NCBI GenBank assembly: GCA_030643455.1
Contig: DAOWLV010000160.1
Location: 1-7,114, forward strand
Length of the DNA stretch: 7,114 bases
Source: Candidatus Krumholzibacteriia bacterium
Lineage (GTDB): Bacteria; Krumholzibacteriota; Krumholzibacteriia; LZORAL124-64-63
Direction of reading: 5' to 3'
The translations under genes and the position numbers were made by a program. A model generated the notes under the pieces. The model ran no database searches. It worked only from the letters and a program-made list of their open reading frames with translations, and was not told the origin of the DNA. Below are positions 1-6,542 of the stretch, piece by piece. The first letter of the stretch is position 1; every line of letters starts with the position of its first letter.

Positions 1-1557
1 GATGCACACATACCGCCTGAACCCAATGAAAACTGGGTAGCCATTGCTGCGTTCGAGGATCAGAGCGTGGGCCTGAAAGCCGACGGATCGGTGCATCTGT
101 GGGGAGTAAGTTCCAATGAAGCTCCTGAGCCCAATTCCGGTTTCGTGGCGATCGCCGCCGGCTACGCCCAGGCCCTGGCAGTTCGAGATGATGGCAGTGT
201 CGTGCACGTGGGCTTCAATTACCATGGTTCAGGCGACGTCCCTGAACCCAACACCGGGTTCATTGCCGTGGCCTCGGGGTCAGGTCATTCACTGGGTTTG
301 AAGAACGACGGCACCATCGTCGGTTGGGGTTGGAATCACCACCTTCAGACCGAGCCCTCGCTGCCGAATAGCGGTTATGTTGATGTGGCGGCAGGCTATT
401 TCCATGGATTGGGCATTCGCGCGGACGGGACGGTCGCTGCCTGGGGCGAAAACCGCTGGGGCCAGTGCGGCGTCCGACCTTCGGTCGCCGACCCCAGGGA
501 AATTTCCATTTCCGACAACATTGGATTGGTCTTGGACGGGAACGGATCCATTTCCACCTGGGGAAGCATTCCCGCGGCTCCGGAGCCGAACATCGGTTAT
601 ACGCAGGTGGCCACCGTGTGGGGCGGGGCTTTGGCTTTGAAGGATGATGCCACCGTCGTGACCTGGGGTGGTTGGAATGGGTATGTCTGGGACCCATTCG
701 AACCCAACACCGATATTGTGGCCATTTCCGGCGGCTGGCGCCATGCTCTGGGGCTGCGTGCGGACGGATCGGTTGATGTGATGGGGCCAACCGCCAACAA
801 CATCCAGGACGTGCCGGAACCCAACACGGGGTTCATTGCCATCTCTGCCGGTTATGATTTCAGTCTGGGGCTGAAATCCAACGGCTCCATCGTGGCATGG
901 GGCCAGAACTTCCATAATGAGCTCGATGTTCCGGAACCCAACACCGGCTTTGTGGGGGTTGCGGCCGGCGGCGGCTTTGGGATCGGTTTGCGGGAGGACG
1001 GCACGTTTATCACCTGGGGAGACGGCTTTTCAACACCTACTGAAGGTAATCACGACCTCGTGGCCATCGATGCCCTCGGGGGTTACACGGTCGTGGGGTT
1101 GCATACTGACGGCTCGATCGAAATCTGGGGGGACGAGAGCGGACATCCCTCGTTTTTCACCATCCCGGAACCGAACATCGGCTTTATCGATGTGAATGCC
1201 GGCCTAATCGGTATAGGGGCTATTCGCGGCACGGGAGTGTCAACCGTTGATTCGGCGGTTCCCGTTCCTGTCTCGTCGATCCTGGAACTTGCTGCCAGTC
1301 CGAATCCGTTCAACCCTCAGATTTCCGTTACGGTGAAGAGCGATGCCGCCACCCATGTCACCCTCGAGGTGCTCGACTTGAGAGGACGACGGATCCATGT
1401 GCTCTGGCGGGGGAATCTTGCGGAGGGGGCGTCCCATGCCGCGGTGTGGGATGGGCACGATCGGTTGGGGCGGTCAATGCCGTCAGGGACATATCTGGTA
1501 CAGGCACGGACACCCGAGGCCCAGTGGACGGTAAAAAAAATCTCCCTGATCAGGTAA
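1..1557 (+). CDS. Secreted RCC1-type beta-propeller repeat protein with FlgD-like C-terminal domain (5' partial)
   Basis: The frame is open from the first base and already inside a repeat, so the gene starts before the window; the GTG at 67 is an internal codon. About ten repeats of 39 residues follow, each close to PEPNTGFxAIAAG, then H-x-LGL, a DG turn, and a V-x-WG strand. These are RCC1-like propeller blades. One blade (about codons 160-193) is degenerate and short. After the last half-blade comes a linker (codons about 410-430), then a FlgD-like Ig domain with PNPFNP (1300-1317), a V-L-D-L-RG-R strand, a W-DG-D turn, and an ending SGTYLV...KKISLIR. Such tails are typical of exported proteins in FCB bacteria and often serve as sorting or anchoring domains. 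The protein is probably extracellular. Its ligand cannot be read from sequence, since RCC1-like propellers are generic binding scaffolds. It is unrelated in function to the downstream genes, which have their own promoter. Confident in the architecture, not in the role. Confidence 0.9.
   Translation, partial: DAHIPPEPNENWVAIAAFEDQSVGLKADGSVHLWGVSSNEAPEPNSGFVAIAAGYAQALAVRDDGSVVHVGFNYHGSGDVPEPNTGFIAVASGSGHSLGLKNDGTIVGWGWNHHLQTEPSLPNSGYVDVAAGYFHGLGIRADGTVAAWGENRWGQCGVRPSVADPREISISDNIGLVLDGNGSISTWGSIPAAPEPNIGYTQVATVWGGALALKDDATVVTWGGWNGYVWDPFEPNTDIVAISGGWRHALGLRADGSVDVMGPTANNIQDVPEPNTGFIAISAGYDFSLGLKSNGSIVAWGQNFHNELDVPEPNTGFVGVAAGGGFGIGLREDGTFITWGDGFSTPTEGNHDLVAIDALGGYTVVGLHTDGSIEIWGDESGHPSFFTIPEPNIGFIDVNAGLIGIGAIRGTGVSTVDSAVPVPVSSILELAASPNPFNPQISVTVKSDAATHVTLEVLDLRGRRIHVLWRGNLAEGASHAAVWDGHDRLGRSMPSGTYLVQARTPEAQWTVKKISLIR
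16..1200 (+). repeat. Coding repeat array, 117-bp period (39-residue RCC1-like units)
   Basis: The P-x-P-N start of each unit falls at 124, 241, 358, 580, 697, 814, 931 and 1165, with an unmarked unit near 1048. All spacings are exactly 117 bases or a multiple, except 16 to 124 (108) and the 358-580 stretch (222 instead of 234, because one unit is shortened). Some units are close at DNA level: 244-267 and 817-840 differ at one base in 24. This suggests expansion by tandem duplication with selection for unit length. Confidence 0.85.
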
Positions 1558-1599
1558 AGTGGGGGCTCCCCGGGAACGGATGGTTGGGGTTATTGGCCG

Positions 1600-1628
1600 T
1601 TGGCATGGTGGTTGTTCCGAGGTAGAAT
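1600..1628 (+). promoter_or_regulatory. Predicted sigma70-type promoter for ridA-selC
   Basis: A -35 box TTGGCA (1600-1605) and a -10 box TAGAAT (1623-1628) are separated by exactly 17 bases, and each matches the bacterial housekeeping consensus at five of six positions. Transcription would start near 1635, giving a leader of about 30 bases before the ridA start codon. It lies in the only sizeable gap before ridA and after an unrelated gene. Consensus strengths in this phylum are not known from the window. Confidence 0.6.
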
Positions 1629-1630
1629 AT

Positions 1631-1647
1631 GGGTGGAATTCCAACCC
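1631..1647 (+). promoter_or_regulatory. Imperfect inverted repeat at the predicted transcription start
   Basis: GGGTGG and CCAACCC flank a central AATT, pairing except for one extra A. It overlaps the predicted start site of the ridA transcript, a usual operator position. It could bind a dimeric repressor or form a short leader hairpin. No regulator gene is adjacent, so the role is a guess. Confidence 0.25.
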
Positions 1648-1665
1648 CAGCCTGGAGATGTACTC

Positions 1666-2049
1666 ATGACCCGCCAAATCATCCAAACAGACAACGCACC
1701 CGCGGCCATCGGGCCCTACAGCCAGGCCAACGCCGCGGGCGGTTTCCTGTTCACCGCGGGACAGATTCCGCTGGACCCGGCCACCATGGAAATCGTGGGC
1801 ACAACCGCGGCCGAACAGGCGCGGCAGGCCTTGACCAATGCCAAGGCCGTTGTCGAAGCCGGCGGGTTGACACTGGACGATGTGGTCAAGGTCACGGTGT
1901 TCATCCTGGACATGGGCGAGTTCGGAAATATCAACGAAGTCTACCAGACGTTTTTCAGCGCCGAACCTCCTGCCCGCAGCGTGGTAGAGGTCTCGCGCCT
2001 GCCCAAAGATGTGCTGGTGGAAATCGAAATGGTGGCCTATCGTTCCTAG
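1666..2049 (+). CDS. ridA: RidA family reactive enamine/imine deaminase
   Basis: RidA (YjgF/YER057c/UK114) proteins hydrolyse reactive 2-aminoacrylate and related enamines, released by PLP enzymes such as threonine dehydratase, to keto acids and ammonia; they are cytosolic trimers. The 127 residues match the usual length of about 128. Family marks are IGPYSQA (15-21), FTAGQIPLDP (29-38), the N-x-VY segment near 90-93, and the signature PARSVVEV...VEIEMVAY (102-125). Arg104, the substrate carboxylate-binding arginine, and Glu119, near the catalytic water, are present. The ATG at 1666 is preferred over the upstream GTG at 1600 because GGAG (1654-1657) sits 8 bases before it and the family begins there. 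It lies 20 bases before selC and probably shares its transcript. Confidence 0.95.
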   Translation: MTRQIIQTDNAPAAIGPYSQANAAGGFLFTAGQIPLDPATMEIVGTTAAEQARQALTNAKAVVEAGGLTLDDVVKVTVFILDMGEFGNINEVYQTFFSAEPPARSVVEVSRLPKDVLVEIEMVAYRS

Positions 2050-2069
2050 TACCCGGCCAATTGAATTGC

Positions 2070-2167
2070 GGGAATGAGTGTCGTCTGGTGACGGCCGGGG
2101 ACTTCAAATCCTTTTGTCGGGCGCGTTTACCGTCCGAGGTGGGTTCGATTCCCACACATTCCCGCCA
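2070..2167 (+). tRNA. selC: tRNA-Sec (selenocysteine, anticodon TCA)
   Basis: This tRNA carries selenocysteine to in-frame UGA codons; SerRS charges it, SelA converts Ser to Sec, and SelB delivers it. Parts read from sequence: acceptor strands 2070-2077 and 2156-2163; D stem GTCGTC/GACGGC, 6 bp with a 4-base loop (2080-2095); anticodon stem-loop 2097-2113, with anticodon TCA at 2104-2106 in loop CTTCAAA; long variable arm with a 7-bp stem (2117-2123 with 2131-2137, one G-U) and loop CGTTTAC; T arm GTGGG-TTCGATT-CCCAC (2139-2155); G73 at 2164; encoded CCA at 2165-2167. The 6-bp D stem, 8-nt acceptor strands, giant variable arm and GACTTCAAATCC core are hallmarks shared with E. coli selC. Oddities are an A2077/A2156 mismatch at the eighth acceptor position and two G-U pairs in the anticodon stem. 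A UGA suppressor or tRNA-Trp would lack the long arm and 6-bp D stem. Confidence 0.95.
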
Positions 2168-2202
2168 TTTTTTTCTCCCGCCTTCAATGACCGGAGATTT
2201 CC

Positions 2203-3108
2203 TTGGTTCGCACCCTTGTGATCGCCAATCCCTATTCCGGCAACTCCCGCAAACGGCTCTCCTTCGAAGAGGCCGCCGGGCTTCTGCGGAAGATGGACCA
2301 CGAGGTCACGGTTCACCTGACAACGGGGCCCGGTGACGCGGTTGCCCAGGCCCGTAGAGGGGCTGACCGTTTCGATCTCGTGGTTGCCCTGGGAGGTGAC
2401 GGCACGGTGCACGAGGTGGCCACCGGGCTGTCGGGAACCGGTTGCCCCATGGCGGTGTTGCCGTCAGGTAGCGGGAACGATTTTGCCGTGGGGATCGGCT
2501 GCCCCACCCTGGACGCCGGGCTGGAGGCCATCGACAGCGGACAGGACAAAAACCTGGATGTATGCGCCCTGGACGGCGAGGTGTTCTTCAATTCCCTGGG
2601 ACTTCTGGCCAGTGGCCTGGTTTCCGGGGGGGCGTCCCATCTCTGGCGTTGGCTGGGCGGTGCACGCTACACATTGGCGGCCATCGCGACCCTGGTGAGG
2701 TACCGGGGGCAGGATGTGGTCTGGGAGATCGAAAGGAATGATGGTACGGAAACAATTTCCGATCGTTTTTTCTTCGCCGAGATCTGTAACGGGCCACTGA
2801 CAGGGGGCGGTTTTCGTTTTGCCCCGGACGCGCGTTTTGACGATGGCCTGCTGGACGCCTGCCTGATCCGGCCGGTCGGTCCGCTGACCGGTTTGAAACT
2901 CCTGCCGGCAGCCTCGAGCGGCAAGCGTCTCGACCACGAAGCGATCAACGTGGTGCAGTGCCCACGTCTCGTCTTTACCAGCGCCGAACCGGTGGCCGTG
3001 CACCTCGACGGCGAGCCGAAAGTCATCCCTGCCGGTCGTCATACCATCGAGGTGGTGCAGGACAAGTTGACCGTACGCATGATGGCGCCGAAACAGGTGA
3101 CCGCTTGA
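2203..3108 (+). CDS. Diacylglycerol kinase / YegS-type lipid kinase family protein
   Basis: Members of this family (DgkB, YegS, sphingosine kinases) transfer a phosphate from ATP to a lipid hydroxyl, usually diacylglycerol, on the cytosolic face of the membrane. The 301 residues are typical. Seen are NPYSGN (9-14), the nucleotide-binding GGDGTVHE (64-71), LPSGSGNDFA (86-95, a variant of the usual LPxGTGNDFA), a second-domain core NGPLTGGGF...DDGLLD (196-218), and LDGE (268-271), the usual C-terminal acidic motif. The usual G-x-G-x-D after the central FN is altered to FNSLGLLASG (129-138), so substrate class is uncertain. The start is TTG at 2203, with GGAG at 2193-2196 six bases upstream; no better ATG lies near the first beta strand. 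It begins 35 bases after selC and ends 22 bases before the DUF5683 gene. The true lipid substrate cannot be read from sequence. Confidence 0.9.
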   Translation: MVRTLVIANPYSGNSRKRLSFEEAAGLLRKMDHEVTVHLTTGPGDAVAQARRGADRFDLVVALGGDGTVHEVATGLSGTGCPMAVLPSGSGNDFAVGIGCPTLDAGLEAIDSGQDKNLDVCALDGEVFFNSLGLLASGLVSGGASHLWRWLGGARYTLAAIATLVRYRGQDVVWEIERNDGTETISDRFFFAEICNGPLTGGGFRFAPDARFDDGLLDACLIRPVGPLTGLKLLPAASSGKRLDHEAINVVQCPRLVFTSAEPVAVHLDGEPKVIPAGRHTIEVVQDKLTVRMMAPKQVTA

Positions 3109-3130
3109 CCCGGGAAACGGAAGAAGCAGA

Positions 3131-3787
3131 ATGAAGCACCGCTTGCCATCGATTTCGGGATCTGCCACCGACCTTCTGGGCCCGGGGCTTCTGGTCCTGT
3201 TTCTTTTGACGGCCGCCGGTGAAGCAGCGGGGCAGACGGTGGCTGATCTTCCCGATTCCACGATGGCCGATATCCAGCCGGAGGAAATTCCCGAGCCTGC
3301 GCCCGGCGTTCTGGAGATCGAGGAAGTCGATCTGTGGTCAACCGGGGTCAGCCCCACCGGCGCGGTGCTGGCGACCCCCCTGTTTCCGGGTTGGGGCCAG
3401 CTGTACTCGGACAACTTCTGGAAATCGGGCCTGGCCTTCGGTACGGAGATGTACTTCTGGACCAACATCCTCAACCGTGACCGGCAGGCGGTGCGGGCGC
3501 GGGATTTCGCCAACACCTTTCCCGAGGACGACCCCAACTATACCCGCTACCACGCCATCGCGGAGGAGAGCTGGGAACAGATGCGGGATTTCGCCTGGTG
3601 GTCGGGCGGGGTATTGCTGATCATCGCCCTGGATGCATATGTGGGCGCCCATTTATATAATTTCGAAGAGGATCCCGTTCCTGTCCCCGACCGCTGGGAT
3701 GACACCTTCGGTCCCATCGGTGAAACAGTCGGATTCAGTGATCCCGGACCCACCCTGGTGGTTTTCCAGTGGCGAAAGAAGTTCTGA
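3131..3787 (+). CDS. DUF5683-like membrane-associated protein with signal sequence
   Basis: The function is unknown; DUF5683 proteins are common in Bacteroidetes and other FCB bacteria. Of 218 residues, 1-35 look like an export signal: basic start, hydrophobic LLVLFLLTAAG (20-30) and a likely cut near AAG-Q (35). An acidic, Pro-rich linker follows (about 40-68). The family core SPTGAVLATPLFPGWGQLY (74-92) has the characteristic P-G-x-GQ-x-Y followed by a WKSG strand, and a second hydrophobic segment lies at 158-174 (SGGVLLIIALDAYVGAH). The protein ends in an aromatic-rich strand, LVVFQWRKKF, whose terminal Phe recalls outer-membrane proteins, though the chain is too short and helical to be an evident barrel. 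The ATG at 3131 has GGAAG (3119-3123) seven bases upstream. It sits 22 bases after the lipid kinase gene, so the two are probably cotranscribed and may share an envelope role. Confidence 0.75.
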   Translation: MKHRLPSISGSATDLLGPGLLVLFLLTAAGEAAGQTVADLPDSTMADIQPEEIPEPAPGVLEIEEVDLWSTGVSPTGAVLATPLFPGWGQLYSDNFWKSGLAFGTEMYFWTNILNRDRQAVRARDFANTFPEDDPNYTRYHAIAEESWEQMRDFAWWSGGVLLIIALDAYVGAHLYNFEEDPVPVPDRWDDTFGPIGETVGFSDPGPTLVVFQWRKKF

Positions 3788-3861
3788 GCCCTATCTTTGA
3801 GGGCTGTCCACCGATTTCGAGTAAATTCCTGTCCCAATTGCCGGAGTGAACAAGAAGCAGC
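3788..3861 (+). other. Intergenic gap before lepA with a small hairpin; possible weak promoter
   Basis: A 6-bp hairpin, AGCCCT (3787-3792) with AGGGCT (3800-3805) and a 7-base loop, begins at the last base of the preceding stop codon. No T-run follows, so it is not a clear Rho-independent terminator. A weak promoter-like pair, TTGAGG (3797-3802) and TAAATT (3822-3827), has a 19-base spacer, too long for good function. This is the longest gap between ridA and the right edge apart from selC, so an own lepA promoter here is possible but unproven. Confidence 0.25.
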
Positions 3862-5667
3862 ATGGTCTTCAAACGGGAAAAAACGCGCAATTTCTGCATC
3901 ATCGCCCATATCGACCATGGCAAGAGCACCCTGGCCGACCGTCTGCTCGAGCACACCGGTACGCTCAAAGGCAAGGACCTGAAGGAGCAGGTGCTCGATT
4001 CCATGGACCTGGAGCGTGAGCGGGGAATCACCATCAAGAGCCATCCCATCCGGATGGATTATACCGATACCGGCGGCGAGTCCTGGACCCTCAACCTGAT
4101 CGACACGCCAGGCCATGTGGATTTTCATTACGAGGTCAGTCGCAGCCTGGCGGCGTGCGAAGGCGCCCTGCTCGTGGTGGACGCGGTGCAGGGAGTGCAG
4201 GCCCAGACCATCAACAACATGTACCTGGCGCTCGAACACGATCTGGCCATCCTTCCTGTCATCAACAAGATCGACCTGCCGGCCGCCCGCCTTGACTACG
4301 TCATGGAGCAGTTCATCGATCTGCTGGGCTGCGATCCCGAAGAAATCCTCCTGGTGAGCGCGAAGACCGGCGAGGGCATCGATGTGCTGCTGAATGCGAT
4401 CGTGGCCCAGGTGCCGGCGCCGGCCGGTGATCCCAAGGGCCCGGCCCAGGCCCTGATATTCGATTCCATCTTCGACCCCTACGTGGGCGCCGTGGCCTAC
4501 GTCCGGATGTTTGCCGGTACGATCAGCAAGGGGGAAAAGATCAAGCTGTTCGGAAACGACAAGCAGTTCGAGGTGGGGGACATCGGCTGGTTCCGCCTGG
4601 ACCGGATCTCCCAGCCATCATTGACCGCGGGGGAGGTCGGTTATATCGCCACCGGGGCCAAGGACGTGCGCCACGTGCGGGTGGGGGACACGATTTCCCT
4701 GGCCGAAAATCCCTGCGAAGAGGCGCTGCCAGGTTACACCGAAGCCAAACCCATGGTGTTTTCCGGGATGTACCCCACGGACAACGACCAGTACGATGAG
4801 CTGTTCGACGCCCTGCAGAAACTCCAGATGAACGACGCTTCGCTGTCCTGGGAAAAAGAAACCTCGGCCGCCCTCGGTTTCGGTTTTCGCTGCGGATTCC
4901 TGGGCCTGCTCCACATGGAGATCATCCAGGAGAGGCTCGAACGGGAATACGGCCTGAACCTGATCGCCACCCTGCCCAACGTGGAATACGAGGTCCTGCT
5001 CAAGGACGGCACCGTTGAACTCTGTGAGAATCCCGCGCTCTTGCCGGACGTGAAGTACATCGCCGAGATCCGCGAACCGATCGTCAGGGCGTCCGTCATC
5101 ACCCCCAAGGACTACGTGGGGCCAGTGATCCAGATCTCCCTGGATAGGCGGGGCGTGCAGACCAAGATGGAATACCTCGATCCCGAGCGGGTGAATATCG
5201 AATTCGACCTTCCCTTGAACGAGCTGGTGGTGGACTATTACGACAAGCTGAAGTCCGTCACCCGCGGCTATGCGTCCCTCGACTACGAGTACACCACGCA
5301 CCGCAAGGATGATCTCATCCGCCTGGACATTTTGATCAACGGCGACATGGTCGACGCGCTGACCTGCATCGTGCACCGGGACAACGCGCACAACTGGGGA
5401 CTGAAGCTTTGCCAGAAGCTGAAGGAACTCATTCCCCGTCAGATGTTCGCCGTCGCCATCCAGGCCGCCGTCGGCACCCGCGTGCTGGCCCGGACCTCCG
5501 TCAAAGCCTTCCGCAAGAACGTGACAGCCAAGTGCTACGGTGGGGACATCTCCCGTAAGCGCAAGCTGCTCGAGAAGCAGAAGGAAGGCAAAAAACGCAT
5601 GAAACAGGTGGGCTCGGTGGAGATCCCGCAGGAAGCCTTCCTGGCGGTGCTCAAGGTCGAACGCTGA
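3862..5667 (+). CDS. lepA: Elongation factor 4 (LepA), translational GTPase
   Basis: LepA is a ribosome-associated GTPase related to EF-G. It is linked to back-translocation and to 30S biogenesis or initiation; its exact role is debated. The 601 residues match the family's usual length of about 600. The G motifs are complete: AHIDHGKST (15-23), RGIT (54-57), DTPGH (81-85), NKID (135-138) and SAKTG (166-170). The LepA hallmark GFRCGFLGLLHMEIIQERL (341-359) and the LepA-specific C-terminal domain with TAKCYGGDISRKRKLL (about 549-564) are intact. The G3 follow-up reads VDFHYEVSRS where most members have VDFSYEVSRS, a minor change. AAGAAG (3852-3857) lies four bases before the ATG; a stronger GGAG at 3843-3846 is 15 bases away. 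lepB follows after 40 bases, as in the E. coli lepA-lepB operon. Confidence 0.98.
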   Translation: MVFKREKTRNFCIIAHIDHGKSTLADRLLEHTGTLKGKDLKEQVLDSMDLERERGITIKSHPIRMDYTDTGGESWTLNLIDTPGHVDFHYEVSRSLAACEGALLVVDAVQGVQAQTINNMYLALEHDLAILPVINKIDLPAARLDYVMEQFIDLLGCDPEEILLVSAKTGEGIDVLLNAIVAQVPAPAGDPKGPAQALIFDSIFDPYVGAVAYVRMFAGTISKGEKIKLFGNDKQFEVGDIGWFRLDRISQPSLTAGEVGYIATGAKDVRHVRVGDTISLAENPCEEALPGYTEAKPMVFSGMYPTDNDQYDELFDALQKLQMNDASLSWEKETSAALGFGFRCGFLGLLHMEIIQERLEREYGLNLIATLPNVEYEVLLKDGTVELCENPALLPDVKYIAEIREPIVRASVITPKDYVGPVIQISLDRRGVQTKMEYLDPERVNIEFDLPLNELVVDYYDKLKSVTRGYASLDYEYTTHRKDDLIRLDILINGDMVDALTCIVHRDNAHNWGLKLCQKLKELIPRQMFAVAIQAAVGTRVLARTSVKAFRKNVTAKCYGGDISRKRKLLEKQKEGKKRMKQVGSVEIPQEAFLAVLKVER

Positions 5668-5707
5668 CCTGAATCCGACACGCGCCAACAATCAGCCTGG
5701 AGTGGAC

Positions 5708-6535
5708 ATGGCCAAGAAATCGAAGAAACGCCAGCAGGATGCGACCGCCACCGAGGGGGGCACCGGGAAGGTAACGCCGCCGAAAACCCTGAAGAACACC
5801 GCGGTCGAGTACGCCAAGGCCATCGGCACCGCCTTGCTGATCGCCCTGGTGCTGCGGCAGTTCATCTTCCAGGCCTTCCGTATTCCCACCGGATCCATGC
5901 TGGAAACCCTGCAGATAGGTGACTTCCTGTTCGTCAACAAGTTCCTTTACGGCGCCAAGACCCCCGAACGGATCCGGATCGGCAGCGCAACCCTGATCGA
6001 GGGATTGCCGGTGCTGAAACTGCCCGCCATCCGCGAGCCGCGCCAGGGCGACATCATCGTGTTCGAGTTCCCGGACAACCGGAACCTGGACTACATCAAA
6101 CGCTGTGTGGCGGTGGAAGGGGACACCGTCCTTGTCGAAAACGGAATCCTGAAGGTCAACGGCGAAATCTATGAATCCAACTTCGCCGACCTCGACGGTG
6201 ATCATTCCTGCGTTCCTTCCTGGGCCGATCCCGAGAACTGTCCCGGCCCGCGGACCAAACACGACCAGGCAGCCTATGTGCGCGACAAACGCCATCAATC
6301 CTGGCCCTGGCCAGGTATGCCCAGGGTCTATGTCGTTCCCGAGGGAAAAATATTCATGATGGGCGATAACCGATACAAAAGTGCCGACAGCCGTTACTGG
6401 GGCGCTCTGGACAAGAGGCTCATCAAGGGCAAGGCCCTGTTCATCTACTGGTCCTGGAACAAGGACAGCCACCCGATCGGCATCAAGTGGCTGGGGGCGC
6501 CACGATTGAACCGGATCGGTGACTTGATCCGCTAG
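5708..6535 (+). CDS. lepB: Signal peptidase I
   Basis: Signal peptidase I cuts signal peptides from exported preproteins at the outer face of the cytoplasmic membrane, using a Ser/Lys dyad. With the ATG at 5708 it has 275 residues; GGAG (5699-5702) is five bases upstream, and the GTG at 5702 would overlap that site, so the ATG is preferred. A Lys-rich cytosolic tail (1-35) leads into one membrane segment (about 36-56). Catalytic Ser63 lies in IPTGSMLETL, where most enzymes have PSGSM, and Lys131 in DYIKRCVAVEGD. The GDNRYKSADSRYWG box is at 219-232. Between them is a long loop with Cys168 and Cys178; E. coli LepB has a disulfide of similar spacing (Cys170-Cys176), so a periplasmic disulfide is plausible. 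The lone transmembrane segment differs from the two of E. coli LepB. The next gene starts within 10 bases of the stop. Confidence 0.95.
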   Translation: MAKKSKKRQQDATATEGGTGKVTPPKTLKNTAVEYAKAIGTALLIALVLRQFIFQAFRIPTGSMLETLQIGDFLFVNKFLYGAKTPERIRIGSATLIEGLPVLKLPAIREPRQGDIIVFEFPDNRNLDYIKRCVAVEGDTVLVENGILKVNGEIYESNFADLDGDHSCVPSWADPENCPGPRTKHDQAAYVRDKRHQSWPWPGMPRVYVVPEGKIFMMGDNRYKSADSRYWGALDKRLIKGKALFIYWSWNKDSHPIGIKWLGAPRLNRIGDLIR

Positions 6536-6542
6536 GGTGGAT

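Noticed and set aside
16..1200. CRISPR array suggested by regular repeats
   Set aside because: The repeats are translated in one open frame, are imperfect and have a 117-bp unit that encodes RCC1-like blades.
1545..1554. Perfect palindrome CCTGATCAGG at the end of the RCC1-type gene as a terminator
   Set aside because: It leaves no workable loop and has no T-run; nothing else in 1558-1599 forms a convincing terminator.
2047..2069. An own promoter for selC
   Set aside because: The best -10-like element, TAGTAC, matches three of six positions and has no matching -35 box.
2139..2174. T-arm hairpin followed by seven T as a terminator after selC
   Set aside because: The T-run (2168-2174) is 12 bases from the hairpin rather than directly behind it, so it does not fit a Rho-independent terminator; weak pausing is still possible.
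2070..2202. selC as an integration site for a mobile element
   Set aside because: selC is a known island target, but here the flanks are ordinary housekeeping genes; no integrase or repeated tRNA 3' end is visible.
1629..2336. A + strand open frame of 235 codons overlapping ridA, selC and the kinase start
   Set aside because: It runs in another frame through ridA and through the tRNA gene; Arg/Gly-rich composition marks it as an artefact.
2464..3537. Minus-strand open frame of 357 codons opposite the kinase and DUF5683 genes
   Set aside because: It spans two well-supported + strand genes and the gap between them, with no recognisable domain or ribosome site.
4618..5691. Long minus-strand open frame of 357 codons opposite lepA
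   Set aside because: It mirrors lepA in high-GC DNA with strong third-position bias, has a low-complexity His/Val/Asp/Gly-rich composition and shows no family motif.
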